A DNA stretch of 64,000 nt from Paraburkholderia phosphatilytica (GTDB lineage: Bacteria > Pseudomonadota > Gammaproteobacteria > Burkholderiales > Burkholderiaceae), in the NCBI RefSeq assembly GCF_003443895.1, contig NZ_QQOA01000018.1, positions 79,466 to 143,465 on the forward strand, written 5' to 3'. The notes below the pieces were generated by a model. That model saw nothing but the letters and a program-made list of their open reading frames with translations. It was not told the origin of the DNA and did no database searches. Below, piece by piece: positions 25,440 through 36,701 of the stretch. A program made the position numbers and the translations under genes. Each line of letters starts with the position of its first letter. Position 1 is the stretch's first letter.

Positions 25440-26747
25440 GTGGAACAACTTCCCTTATGGGCGCAGATCGGCGCTGTCGCGTTGCTGCTGATCTGCTCCG
25501 GCTTCTTCTCCATCTCCGAGACCGCGATGATGGCGCTCAACCGCCATCGCCTGAAACACCTCGCGAATCAGGGCGCGCTCGGCGCAAAAACCACCCAGGG
25601 CCTGCTCGCGCGCACCGACGAGCTGCTAAGCGTGATCCTGATCGGCAACAACCTGTTCAACACGATCATCCCGGTGCTGACGACGTCGATCGCACTGCAC
25701 ACGTTCGGGCATGACAATCTCGTGCTGTCGATCGCGACAGGGGTCGTCGCGTTCCTGATCATCGTGTTCGCCGAGATCACGCCGAAGATCGTCGGCGCGA
25801 CGTATCCGGAGAAAATCGCGCTGCCGGCAAGCTTCCTGATCGCGCCGCTGATGCGCGTCGCGATGCCGCTGATCTGGTTCGTCAACCTGTTCGCGAACGC
25901 GATCCTGCGCGTGTTGCACATCAACACGAAGGGCGGACGCGACCAGCGGCTGTCCACCGAAGAGCTGCGCACCATCGTGCTCGAATCCGGCAGCTTCATG
26001 CCGACCAAGCACCGCAGCATCCTGCTGAACCTGTTCGATCTGGAGAACATCACCGTCGACGACGTGATGATCCCGCGCCGGCGCATCGAAGCGCTCGACC
26101 TTGACGCGCCGTTCGACAGCATCCTGAACCAGCTCGAAACCTGCTATCACAACAAGCTGATCGTCTACCAGGGCGACATCGACCGCGTGATCGGCGTGCT
26201 GCACGTGCGCAAGACGCTCGCGGCGCTCCACAACCAGGAGCTCGAGCGCGAGACACTGCGTGAGCTGCTCGCGGAACCGTACTTCGTGCCGAGCGGCACG
26301 CCGGTGTTCCAGCAACTTCAGTACTTCCAGGAATCGCGCCACCGCACGGCGCTCGTCGTCGACGAATACGGCGAGCTGCAAGGACTCGTCACGCCGGAAG
26401 ACATCCTCGAGGAGCTGATCGGCGAATTCACGACGTCGATCCCACGTAGCGCGTCGTCTCGCGGCGGCTGGAATGCGGAAGGCGAATGCATCGTCGCGGG
26501 CAGCATGCCGCTGCGCGAGCTGAACCGCTGGCTGCAGCTGACGCTGCCGACCGATGGCCCGAAAACGCTCAACGGTCTGATTCTCGAACTGCTCGAAGAA
26601 ATTCCCGATGGCGACGTCTGCATGGAGATCACCGGCGTTCGGCTCGAAGTGATGCGCAGCGACGACCAGGCCGTGCGCACCGTCAAGCTCTTCAAACCGG
26701 GCGCGCGTGGCGCCGACAAGGGCGTGCGCAAGCTGCTCGCTTCGTGA
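25440..26747 (+). CDS. CNNM/CorB-type membrane protein with CBS and CorC_HlyC domains
   Basis: A 435-residue protein (YfjD/CorB type). The DUF21/CNNM membrane domain covers about residues 1-190 (SGFFSISETAMMALNRHRLKHL, ITPKIVGATYPEK). A pair of CBS domains follows at about 200-330 (DVMIPRRRIEALD; ALVVDEYGELQGLVTPEDILEE). The C-terminal CorC_HlyC domain lies at about 345-425. Members are linked to Mg2+/Co2+ transport or efflux; the hemolysin label is historical. The start is the GTG at 25440 (V/M-EQLPLWAQIG), with only a weak GAAG upstream. Confidence 0.87.
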   Translation: MEQLPLWAQIGAVALLLICSGFFSISETAMMALNRHRLKHLANQGALGAKTTQGLLARTDELLSVILIGNNLFNTIIPVLTTSIALHTFGHDNLVLSIATGVVAFLIIVFAEITPKIVGATYPEKIALPASFLIAPLMRVAMPLIWFVNLFANAILRVLHINTKGGRDQRLSTEELRTIVLESGSFMPTKHRSILLNLFDLENITVDDVMIPRRRIEALDLDAPFDSILNQLETCYHNKLIVYQGDIDRVIGVLHVRKTLAALHNQELERETLRELLAEPYFVPSGTPVFQQLQYFQESRHRTALVVDEYGELQGLVTPEDILEELIGEFTTSIPRSASSRGGWNAEGECIVAGSMPLRELNRWLQLTLPTDGPKTLNGLILELLEEIPDGDVCMEITGVRLEVMRSDDQAVRTVKLFKPGARGADKGVRKLLAS

Positions 26748-26949
26748 CCGTTAGTCATCCGGCCGGATGGCGGCAAGTCCGCTAGCTACGGGTGATAGAC
26801 GCATCGTGTTGAACAGACGGCGCATCGTGAGGATGCGCCGGAATCCGATGCATGCTCCGATTTTTCAACCCGTCCGCTCGTTGCCTTCCGCCGCCACTGC
26901 GGCCTTTCTCCTCACAGAAAACGCCGACAGAATACGCCCGCCGTGCAAC

Positions 26950-27071
26950 TGCCGGCGCATCCGGCTACGCGTCGACGGTGTGCTGCAGGTGCGGTGCGGC
27001 CGCTCGCGAACGCGTTACGCGCGTTTCTGCGCCAGGACCCGGCCGTGATCATGGTCGGTCGGCGCGATCCG
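26950..27071 (+). pseudogene. pilB: Remnant of pilB (type IV pilus/T2SS assembly ATPase)
   Basis: Two fragments of a GspE/PilB ATPase lie next to each other in different frames. Frame 1 (26950-26991) reads CRRIRLRVDGVLQV, like the RIR(L/Y)R(I/V)DG(V/E)L motif before the ATPase core. Frame 3 (26994-27071) reads LRAFLRQDPAVIMVG then RRDP, matching the Walker B region LR..LRQDPD(V/I)(I/V)MVGEIRD with part of GEIRD missing. The roughly 150-200 residues that normally separate them, including the Walker A motif, are absent. The gene is therefore internally deleted and cannot encode an ATPase. Possible traces of its N-terminus lie at 26850-26945 but are not convincing. Confidence 0.78.
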
Positions 27072-27124
27072 CTACACCACAGCCGGTGTAGCGTTCCTGA
27101 ACGCGCTCGCGAACCTGTGCCCGC

Positions 27125-27208
27125 GTGATCATCGTGCCCGGCGCGCTGGTCGGCGGACTCGTGGTGGCGATATATCTTCCCGTCATTGAACCGGGCAACG
27201 TGGTGTAG
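27125..27208 (+). pseudogene. pilC: Remnant of pilC (pilus platform protein), C-terminus only
   Basis: The last 27 codons of a PilC/GspF (T2SSF) gene survive with the stop codon TAG at 27206. The fragment contains GALVGGLVVAIYLP and ends IEPGNVV, like the family's GxLVGGLVV(A/G)MYLPIF.LGxVV tail. Upstream, out-of-frame traces resembling the preceding ALxNLxEP segment are visible at 27100-27121. The rest of pilC, about 350 codons, is missing. It is followed by the pilD start after 28 bp, preserving the original pilB-pilC-pilD order. Confidence 0.8.
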
Positions 27209-27236
27209 CATCGCAGCCGGACCCCGACCTTAGACC

Positions 27237-28160
27237 ATGACCGCACTCCTGCCCGCCTCCGTCACGCTGTTCGCCGCGCCATGGGGCCGCGCCGCCGGCG
27301 CCGTCGAAGGCTTCGGCGCGCTGCCGCTCGTCGTGCAGATCGTCTTCGCGATCGTGGTCGGGCTCGTGATCGGCAGCTTCGTGAACGTCGTGGTCCACCG
27401 GCTGCCAATCATGCTGGAGCGTTCGTGGCGTTCGGACATTGCGGATGCAACGGGTGAGCCGCTCGCCGACGATGGGCTCCCCGCGCGCTACAACCTGTGG
27501 CTGCCGCGCAGTGCGTGTCCGCACTGCGGGCACGAACTGCGACCGTGGGAAAACATCCCCATCTTCAGCTACCTGATGCTGCGCGGCCGCTGCTCGGCGT
27601 GCCATGCACGCGTCAGCCTGCGCTATCCGCTGATCGAATTCGCGACCGCGGCGCTCGCGGTGCTGTCGCTGCTCGTCTTCGGCGCGAGCTTCTCCGCGCT
27701 CACGGCGTTCTGCCTGTCGGCCATGCTGCTTGCGATGAGCGCGATCGACATCGACACCCATCTGCTACCCGATTCGCTCACGCTGCCGCTCCTTTGGGCC
27801 GGCTTCGTCGTCAACCTCGACGCAACCTTCACCACGCTGCACGACGGCATGCTCGGCGCGATCGCGGGCTATCTCGTGCTGTGGCTCGTACACTGGGCGT
27901 TCAAGGTGATTCGCGGCATCGACGGCATGGGCTACGGCGACTTCAAGCTGCTCGCCGCGCTCGGCGCGTGGCTCGGCTGGGCCGCGTTGCCGCAGATCGT
28001 GCTGATCGCTGCGGTCACGGGCGCGGTCGTTGGGCTCTTCGCGACGTGGTCCGGCAGGATGCGCTTCGAGGAACCGCTGCCGTTCGGGCCGTTCCTCGCG
28101 GCGGGCGGCGCCGTCACGCTGTTCGCCGGAACGCCGCTTTACTTCGTACTTGGGAGCTGA
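27237..28160 (+). CDS. pilD: Prepilin peptidase / N-methyltransferase
   Basis: A 307-residue polytopic inner-membrane aspartyl protease that cleaves and N-methylates type IV prepilins and T2SS pseudopilins. The N-terminal methylase domain includes GSFVNVVVHRLP and two CxxC pairs (C94/C97, C119/C122). The catalytic aspartates are probably D171 (SAIDIDTHLLPD) and D235 (GMGYGDFKLLAALG), both in the conserved contexts. Length and helices are intact, so the gene looks functional although pilB and pilC just upstream are wrecks. It may serve T2SS or pili encoded elsewhere. Start: ATG at 27237. Confidence 0.95.
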   Translation: MTALLPASVTLFAAPWGRAAGAVEGFGALPLVVQIVFAIVVGLVIGSFVNVVVHRLPIMLERSWRSDIADATGEPLADDGLPARYNLWLPRSACPHCGHELRPWENIPIFSYLMLRGRCSACHARVSLRYPLIEFATAALAVLSLLVFGASFSALTAFCLSAMLLAMSAIDIDTHLLPDSLTLPLLWAGFVVNLDATFTTLHDGMLGAIAGYLVLWLVHWAFKVIRGIDGMGYGDFKLLAALGAWLGWAALPQIVLIAAVTGAVVGLFATWSGRMRFEEPLPFGPFLAAGGAVTLFAGTPLYFVLGS

Positions 28161-28163
28161 TGG

Positions 28164-28781
28164 ATGTTTTCGGTAGGACTGACGGGCGGCATCGGCAGCG
28201 GCAAATCGACGGTAGCAGACTGCTTTGCCGCGCACGGCATCGCGATCATCGACACTGACGTGATCGCTCATCGGGTTACGGCGCCGCTCGGCATGGCGAT
28301 GCCCGCGATCGTCGCGGAGTTCGGCATGACGTTTGCGGCCGACGACGGCTCGCTCGACCGCGCGAAGATGCGCTCGCTGATCTTCAGTGACGACACCGCG
28401 CGCAAACGTCTCGAAGCCATCCTGCATCCGGTTATCCGCAGGGAGACCGAGCGCGAGCGTGCCGCGGCGAGCGGGCCGTATCAGATGATCGTGGTGCCGC
28501 TGCTCGTCGAGTCGGGCGACTGGAAGAAGCGCGTGGACCGGGTGCTGACGGTTGATTGCACGGTCGAAACGCAGATCGGCCGCGTGATGCGACGGAACGG
28601 CTTTTCCCGCGAACACGTGCTCGCGATCATTGCGAAGCAGGCGAGCCGCGAAGCGCGCCTCGCCGCCGCCGACGACGTGATCGTCAACGACGATACGGCG
28701 TCGCTCGATGCGCTGGCCGCCCAGGTCGACACGTTGCATCAGCACTATCTGGCTCTGGCCGCGGCACAGCCGAAGGACTGA
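28164..28781 (+). CDS. coaE: Dephospho-CoA kinase
   Basis: A 205-residue P-loop kinase catalysing the last step of coenzyme A synthesis. The Walker A motif GLTGGIGSGKST is at residues 5-16. DTDVIAH follows near 30 and the lid/substrate region HPVIRRETERE near 90. The start is the ATG at 28164, 3 bp after the pilD stop, so the two genes are co-transcribed. The pilD-coaE-zapD-yacG order is standard in proteobacteria. Confidence 0.97.
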   Translation: MFSVGLTGGIGSGKSTVADCFAAHGIAIIDTDVIAHRVTAPLGMAMPAIVAEFGMTFAADDGSLDRAKMRSLIFSDDTARKRLEAILHPVIRRETERERAAASGPYQMIVVPLLVESGDWKKRVDRVLTVDCTVETQIGRVMRRNGFSREHVLAIIAKQASREARLAAADDVIVNDDTASLDALAAQVDTLHQHYLALAAAQPKD

Positions 28782-29097
28782 GCACGCGGCAGCCGCGCGC
28801 ACGGTTGATTCGGGACCGCATCTTGCATAACGCGCCCAGGTCCGCATCGCGGCGATGCTTCAAAGCAATTCACGCACGTGTGTCATGGAAAGCACACGAT
28901 TGTGCGCGCCCGTTTCGCGTGCAGAGTGAAAAGCAGAATCGCGTTGCTGCCCGGCGCATCGTGACGAAAGAATCGTTCATCGCGTACCGCGCATCTTGCG
29001 ACGATGTGCCGGGGCGCGATTGATTGCCAGTGGTAATCGCACAGCATTAGAATGTGCTGCAAAATCCCGTTACCCGAACACGTCCGAGGCGACCCGC
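28782..29097. other. Gene-free stretch between coaE and zapD
   Basis: About 316 bp without a credible frame. A plus-strand overlapping frame continuing from the zapD region lacks conservation. A TTAGAAT near 29046-29052 might be a -10 for zapD, without a clear -35. No hairpin with a U-run is seen after coaE. Confidence 0.35.
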
Positions 29098-29853
29098 TTG
29101 ATCCTTTACGAGTATCCCTTCAACGAGCGAATCCGGACGCTGCTGCGCCTCGAGGACCTGTTCGAGCGCTTCACGTTCTTTCTGACTCAGGAAGACGCGC
29201 GGGAACATCATGTCGCGTTGACGACACTGTTCGAAATCTCCGAAGTCGCCGGTCGCGCGGATCTCAAATCGGATCTGATGAAGGAGCTCGAGCGGCAGCG
29301 CCAGACCCTGGCGCCGTTTCGCGGCAACCCGGGTATCGAGCAGAACGCGCTCGAAGCCGTGCTCGGCGAGATCGAGCAGACGCTCGCGGGCCTGTCGCAG
29401 ATGCAGGGCAAGACTGGCCAGCATCTTGCAGAGAACGAGTGGCTCTCCAGCATTCGCAGTCGCGCGATCATTCCGGGGGGAACCTGCAAGTTCGATCTAC
29501 CGTCGTACTACGCATGGCAGCAGACGCATCCGGACCAGCGTCGCCATGACATCGCCAAGTGGGTCATGCCGCTCCTGCCGTTGCGCGATGCCGCGACCAT
29601 CGTGTTGCGGCTCGCACGGGAGTCGGGTCAGGCATCGAAGGTAATGGCGATGCAGGGCAGCTATCAGCAGATGCTGTCGGGCAAGTCGTACCAATTGATG
29701 CAGGTGCGCGTGTCGCCCGAACTGCGGGTGATTCCGGAAGCGAGCGCCAACAAGTACATGCTGTGGGTGCGCTTCACGGTGCAGGACGGCGACCTGCGTC
29801 CACGCGCGGTCGACGTGGACGTGCCCTTCCAGTTGACGCTCTGCAGCCTGTGA
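29098..29853 (+). CDS. zapD: Cell division protein ZapD
   Basis: A 251-residue cytoplasmic protein (formerly DUF1342/YacF) that binds the FtsZ C-terminus and cross-links Z-ring filaments. The N-terminus ILYEYPFNERIRTLLRLEDLF and the middle FDLPSYYAWQ and KWVMPLLPLRDA are typical. The start is the TTG at 29098, because GAGG lies 8 nt upstream and the family begins M-(I/L)-x-YE(Y/F)P. The in-frame ATG at 28996 would add 34 unconserved residues. It precedes yacG by 42 bp. Confidence 0.93.
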   Translation: MILYEYPFNERIRTLLRLEDLFERFTFFLTQEDAREHHVALTTLFEISEVAGRADLKSDLMKELERQRQTLAPFRGNPGIEQNALEAVLGEIEQTLAGLSQMQGKTGQHLAENEWLSSIRSRAIIPGGTCKFDLPSYYAWQQTHPDQRRHDIAKWVMPLLPLRDAATIVLRLARESGQASKVMAMQGSYQQMLSGKSYQLMQVRVSPELRVIPEASANKYMLWVRFTVQDGDLRPRAVDVDVPFQLTLCSL

Positions 29854-29895
29854 CGCCGGCGCTGGACCTGTTGAAACCGAAATCCGTCTGACCGA

Positions 29896-30096
29896 ATGAC
29901 TACTGTCGTCAAATGTCCGACCTGCGGCAAGAATGTCCGTTGGACCGCTGAAGCACGCTTCCGGCCGTTCTGCTCGGAACGCTGCAAACAGATCGACCTC
30001 GGCGCGTGGGCGGCCGAGAAGTACAAGATCGGCGGCACCGATGACGAACCGCCATCGGACGATACCCCGAGCGCCGAACGCGGCAGTCCGCATTAA
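29896..30096 (+). CDS. yacG: DNA gyrase inhibitor YacG
   Basis: A 66-residue zinc-finger protein. The four zinc cysteines are C7, C10, C26 and C30 (VKCPTCGKNV; FRPFCSERCKQIDLGAWA). YacG binds GyrB and inhibits gyrase in E. coli. The acidic tail (DDEPPSDDTPSAE) is typical. It is last in the pilD-coaE-zapD-yacG group and convergent with the Nudix gene. Confidence 0.95.
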   Translation: MTTVVKCPTCGKNVRWTAEARFRPFCSERCKQIDLGAWAAEKYKIGGTDDEPPSDDTPSAERGSPH

Positions 30097-30176
30097 CTGG
30101 CTGGCTGCGCGTCGCGCGAGTGTGTATCGCGCGGCGCCACCGCCCTTCACTTCGCTTCGTGCGTATCGAGCGGTGA

Positions 30177-30614
30177 TCAATCCGCCGCGAGCCACTCCAG
30201 CACCGGGATCGTCGCCGGCAATAGCGGCGCCACCTCGGCCGGCAGCGTCTGCCATGCGAGCGCCTGACCTTCACGGCCATGCGGATCGCCGCGCCACGCA
30301 GTCACCTTGCAGAAGTAGAGCCGCACGTACGCGTGCGGGTAATCGTGTTCGAGCGTATGCCAGCGGTGGCTCGCTTCCACGTCGATGCCGAGCTCTTCGT
30401 GCAGTTCGCGCGCGAGCGCCGCTTCGACGCTCTCGCCGGGCTCGAGTTTGCCGCCCGGGAATTCCCAGTAACCTTCGTACGGTTTGCCCACCGGGCGCTG
30501 CGTGAGCAGATAGCGCCCATCGGGCTGCACCAGCACGCCGACCGCCACTTCGGTCACCTTGCGGCCGGCCGCATTGCGCTCCACACCAGCTTCGTCGTTC
30601 ACGTTCGTGTTCAT
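30177..30614 (-). CDS. MutT-like Nudix hydrolase
   Basis: A 145-residue Nudix protein, probably an 8-oxo-dGTP diphosphatase. The Nudix box is GGKLEPGESVEAALARELHE, continuing ELGI (about residues 54-77), and the N-terminal strand is VAVGVLVQPDGRYLLTQRP. The start is the ATG at 30614, which overlaps the stop of the upstream DUF815 gene (ATGA). A longer upstream extension is that gene in another frame. Similarity to MutT is good, but substrate specificity cannot be proven from the sequence. Confidence 0.9.
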   Translation of the reverse strand: MNTNVNDEAGVERNAAGRKVTEVAVGVLVQPDGRYLLTQRPVGKPYEGYWEFPGGKLEPGESVEAALARELHEELGIDVEASHRWHTLEHDYPHAYVRLYFCKVTAWRGDPHGREGQALAWQTLPAEVAPLLPATIPVLEWLAAD

Positions 30615-31480
30615 GCCTGGGTCTTCCGGCCCGACCAGTCGCGCGCGAACTGCCACGCGACCCGGCCCGAGCGCGAGCCGCGCTCCAGCGCCCACACCAG
30701 CGCATCGCCGCGCGCTGCCTCGACCTCGGCGTCGCCGCAGCCGAAATGCCGCAGCCAGTGGCCGACGATCGCCAGGTAGTCGTCCTGCTTGAATGGGTAG
30801 AAGCTGACCCACAGGCCGAAGCGCTCGGATAGCGAGATCTTTTCCTCGACCACCTCGCCCGGATGGATCTCGCCATCGGCCGTGTGCTTGTAGGTCTCGT
30901 TGTCGCTCATGTACTCGGGCAACAGATGGCGGCGGTTCGACGTCGCGTAGATCAGCACGTTGTCCGACTGCGCGGCGACGGAGCCGTCGAGCGCCACCTT
31001 CAGCGCCTTGTAGCCCGACTCGCCTTCCTCGAACGAAAGATCGTCGCAGAACACGATGAAGCGCTCCGGCCGCGCCGAGATCAGGTCGACGATGTCGCCC
31101 AGGTCGTGCAGATCGTCCTTGTCGACTTCGATCAGGCGCAGACCTTCATTCGAGAACGCGTTGAGGCACGCCTTGATCAGCGACGACTTGCCGGTGCCGC
31201 GCGCGCCCGTCAGCAGCACGTTGTTGGCCGGCTGGCTGCGCACGAACTGACGCGTGTTCTGCTCGATCAGCGCTTTCTGGCGATCGATGTTCTTGAGATC
31301 GTCGAGCGCGATCGCGGAGATCGCCGGGACCGGTTGCAGGAAGCCGCGACCCTGGCGCTTGCGCCAGCGAAACGCGACGGCGGCCGACCAGTCGACGTCC
31401 GGCGACGACGGCGGAAGAATCCCTTCGAGGCGCGCCAGCAGCGCCTCGGCGCGGGTCAAAAACTGTTCGAGCTTGTCCAT
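30611..31480 (-). CDS. DUF815 AAA-type ATP-binding protein
   Basis: A 289-residue P-loop ATPase of unknown role. The Walker A motif TGARGTGKSSLIK is at about residues 91-103 and Walker B FIVFCDDLSFEE near 141. A Sensor-1-like YATSNRRHLLPEYM follows near 180. The C-terminal region, with SERFGLWVSFYPFKQDDYL, is characteristic of DUF815. It is translationally coupled to the Nudix gene by a 4-bp overlap and lies downstream of argJ. Family assignment is solid; function is unassigned. Confidence 0.88.
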   Translation of the reverse strand: MDKLEQFLTRAEALLARLEGILPPSSPDVDWSAAVAFRWRKRQGRGFLQPVPAISAIALDDLKNIDRQKALIEQNTRQFVRSQPANNVLLTGARGTGKSSLIKACLNAFSNEGLRLIEVDKDDLHDLGDIVDLISARPERFIVFCDDLSFEEGESGYKALKVALDGSVAAQSDNVLIYATSNRRHLLPEYMSDNETYKHTADGEIHPGEVVEEKISLSERFGLWVSFYPFKQDDYLAIVGHWLRHFGCGDAEVEAARGDALVWALERGSRSGRVAWQFARDWSGRKTQA

Positions 31481-31568
31481 GTTGTTCGAGTGACGGCGGT
31501 GAGACGGTGTTGATGCGACGTGCTGAAGCGGATACGGATCCTCGGGAGTGTACGGTCAGCGGCGGTGA

Positions 31569-32810
31569 TCAGGAGCGGTAGTCGGCGTTGATGCTGACGT
31601 AGTCGTGCGACAGGTCGCAGGTCCAGATCGTCGCGTTCGCATTGCCGCGGCCCAGCACCACGCGAATGCCGATTTCGCTCTTCTTCATCACGCGCTGCCC
31701 GTCTTCTTCCTGATAGTCCGGATTGCGGCCGCCGGCCTTCGCCACCAGCACGTCGTCCAGATACAGGTCTATCTTGCCCACGTCGAGGTCCGTCACGCCC
31801 GCATAGCCGATCGCGGCGAGGATACGGCCGAGGTTCGGGTCCGACGCGTAGAACGCGGTCTTCACAAGCGGCGAGTGGCCGATCGCGTACGCGATCTGGC
31901 GGCACTCGGCGACGCTCGAACCGGCTTCGACGTGCACCGTCATGAACTTGGTCGCGCCCTCGCCGTCGCGCACGATCAGCTGCGCAAGCGTCTGCGCGGT
32001 TTCGGTGACGGCGTCGCGCAGCGCCGCATAGGCCGGCGATGAAGTGGACGTGATCGCGGGCAGGCTCGACTTGCCCGATGCGATCAGGATGAACGAGTCG
32101 TTGGTCGATGTATCGCCGTCGATCGTGATGCAGTTGAACGAGCGATCGGCAACGTGCTTCACGAGTTCGTCGAGCACCGGCTGCGCAACCGTCGCATCGA
32201 GCGCGAGGAAGCCTAGCATCGTCGCCATGTTCGGCTTGATCATGCCCGCGCCCTTGCTGATGCCGGACAGCGTGACCGTATGGCCGTCGATCGTCACCTG
32301 GCGCGACACGGCCTTCGGCAGCGTGTCGGTGGTCATGATCGACTGCGCGGCTTCGTGCCAGTGCGCAGCCTTCAGGTTTGCGAGCGCGGCGGGCAGCCCG
32401 GCCTTCAGGCGGTCGACCGGCAGCGGTTCAAGGATCACGCCCGTCGAGAACGGCAGCACCTGCCCGGGCGCGATGCCGGCCAGGCGCGCGAGTTCATCGC
32501 AGGTCTCGCGGGCCGCGGCGAGACCCGGCTCGCCGGTGCCGGCGTTCGCGTTGCCCGTGTTCACGACCAGCGCCCGGATGCCCTTGCCGCCGCCGCGCAC
32601 GCGCTCGAGGTGCTCGCGGCACACCGTGACGGGCGCCGCGCAGAAGCGGTTCGACGTGAACACGCCCGCGACCGTCGCGCCTTCGTCGACGGCAATGACG
32701 AGCACGTCCTTGCGGTTCGGCTTGCGGATGTTCGCTTCGGCCCAGCCGAGCGTGACGCCGGCGACCGGATGCAGTTGGACGGGATCGATCGAGGGAAAGT
32801 TGACAGCCAT
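31569..32810 (-). CDS. argJ: Bifunctional glutamate N-acetyltransferase / amino-acid acetyltransferase
   Basis: A 413-residue Ntn-type enzyme of the cyclic arginine pathway, moving acetyl from N-acetylornithine to glutamate. It self-cleaves before a conserved threonine, the T in KPNMATMLGF, giving alpha and beta chains. SGISKGAGMI precedes it. The C-terminus DYVSINADYRS is the family signature. The start is the ATG at 32810 (MAVNFPSIDP). It is separated from secA by a terminator, so it probably has its own promoter. Confidence 0.97.
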   Translation of the reverse strand: MAVNFPSIDPVQLHPVAGVTLGWAEANIRKPNRKDVLVIAVDEGATVAGVFTSNRFCAAPVTVCREHLERVRGGGKGIRALVVNTGNANAGTGEPGLAAARETCDELARLAGIAPGQVLPFSTGVILEPLPVDRLKAGLPAALANLKAAHWHEAAQSIMTTDTLPKAVSRQVTIDGHTVTLSGISKGAGMIKPNMATMLGFLALDATVAQPVLDELVKHVADRSFNCITIDGDTSTNDSFILIASGKSSLPAITSTSSPAYAALRDAVTETAQTLAQLIVRDGEGATKFMTVHVEAGSSVAECRQIAYAIGHSPLVKTAFYASDPNLGRILAAIGYAGVTDLDVGKIDLYLDDVLVAKAGGRNPDYQEEDGQRVMKKSEIGIRVVLGRGNANATIWTCDLSHDYVSINADYRS

Positions 32811-32861
32811 GGTTCGCGACCTGTCGAGATGAGCGACACCGGCAGGAGAACCGGCACCGGG

Positions 32862-32901
32862 AATGAAAACTGACCGTTCGGCTGGCAGGCCGGACGGTCA
32901 G
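32862..32901 (-). terminator. Rho-independent terminator downstream of secA
   Basis: On the minus strand a 13-bp stem (CTGACCGTCCGGC / GCCGAACGGTCAG, one G-T pair; loop CTGCCA) is followed by TTTTCATT. It lies about 110 bp beyond the secA stop and before argJ. A second GC hairpin (CGGCGCGC / GCGCGCCG, 32975-32995) sits closer to the stop without a clear U-run. Confidence 0.75.
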
Positions 32902-33012
32902 GCGAGAGGATGCGGACGAAGCGCGCTCGTGGCGCGGCGGACTCGAGCCGCATGAAGACGCGTGCGAAACGACGCGGCGCGCCTCACGCGCGCCGCCGTC
33001 ACTATCGCACCG

Positions 33013-35820
<2,808 letters not shown>

Positions 35821-36084
35821 CGGATCGGGTCTGCGTCGCGGTTTCCGGCCGGACGACGCGCTTGGCGCGCCCCCGGTTGAAAGGCCTCGGCGGCTTGTTC
35901 CAGGAGTGAATTCGAATCGGGCATTTTAGCACGCGCCCCCGCCTGCGCCTGTGTCGACTGCAAGACGGCGAAGCCCGCGCCAAGCGCCGTTGCGAAGCCC
36001 TGAAGGCCCCGTTCGGCGGGGTGCCCGCGCGGTACAATGCATTCTGGCGCCGCATCGTGCCGCGCCAGGTCAATCACGCCACAC

Positions 36085-36618
36085 ATGAGCCGTTTTTCGC
36101 CGTTTTCAAGGTCGCCCGGAAGATCGCCGGCAGGATCGCAGGCAGGCCGCCGTCCGCAGATGGTCGCGGATCTGCTGGAGCGCACCGACGCGTTCGCGGC
36201 GCTGCGGGCGGGCGTCGAGCAGATCGCGGCGCTGCAGCGCGACCTCGGGCAACTGCTGCCGGACTATCTGGCAACGAGCGTCGAACCGGGCTTCATCAAG
36301 GACGGCGTGCTCGCGTTGTTCGCCGCGCACAATGCGCTCGCGGCGCGCCTGCGGCACCTGGAACCGAGCCTCGTGTCGGCGTTGCAGCAACGCGGCTGGG
36401 CCGTCAACGCGCTACGAATCCGCATCCGTCCGCAGCCGGCGAAAGAACCGCCGGCGCCGAAGCAGGCGCGCATGAGCACCGCCGGCGCCAGCGCACTGCA
36501 CGAGCTGAGCGAATCGCTCGCGCCATCGCCGTTGCAGGCCGCGCTCGCACGCATGGCCGACCGCCATCGCGCGCTCAATCCGCGGCTCGCATCGAAATCT
36601 CGCGACGAAAAAAAATGA
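36085..36618 (+). CDS. DUF721 (DciA-like) protein
   Basis: A 177-residue protein with a DUF721 domain at about residues 35-120 (AALQRDLGQLLPDYLATSVEPGFIKDGVLALF...NALRIRIRP). DciA proteins of this family load the replicative helicase DnaB in bacteria lacking DnaC/DnaI. Assigning that role here is family inference. The N-terminal Ser/Arg-rich stretch is poorly conserved, so the ATG at 36085 (MSRFSPFSR) is a best guess; 36037 and 36160 are alternatives. It lies alone between secA and lpxC, a typical Burkholderiales position. Confidence 0.75.
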   Translation: MSRFSPFSRSPGRSPAGSQAGRRPQMVADLLERTDAFAALRAGVEQIAALQRDLGQLLPDYLATSVEPGFIKDGVLALFAAHNALAARLRHLEPSLVSALQQRGWAVNALRIRIRPQPAKEPPAPKQARMSTAGASALHELSESLAPSPLQAALARMADRHRALNPRLASKSRDEKK

Positions 36619-36641
36619 GCGGCCGGTTGGGCCGCTCATTT
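36606..36641 (-). terminator. Terminator of lpxC (minus strand)
   Basis: On the minus strand, AATGAGCGGCC and GGCCGCTCATT form a perfect stem with a short loop, followed by a T8 run. It lies about 60 bp past the lpxC stop. On the plus strand it overlaps the 3' end of the DUF721 gene and could also weakly stop that transcript (TTTGCTT). Confidence 0.88.
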
Positions 36642-36701
36642 GCTTAATGGCACTGCTTCGAACCTCGGTAGATAGCGATCAGCCGCTATGCCCGGCTCAC
36701 A

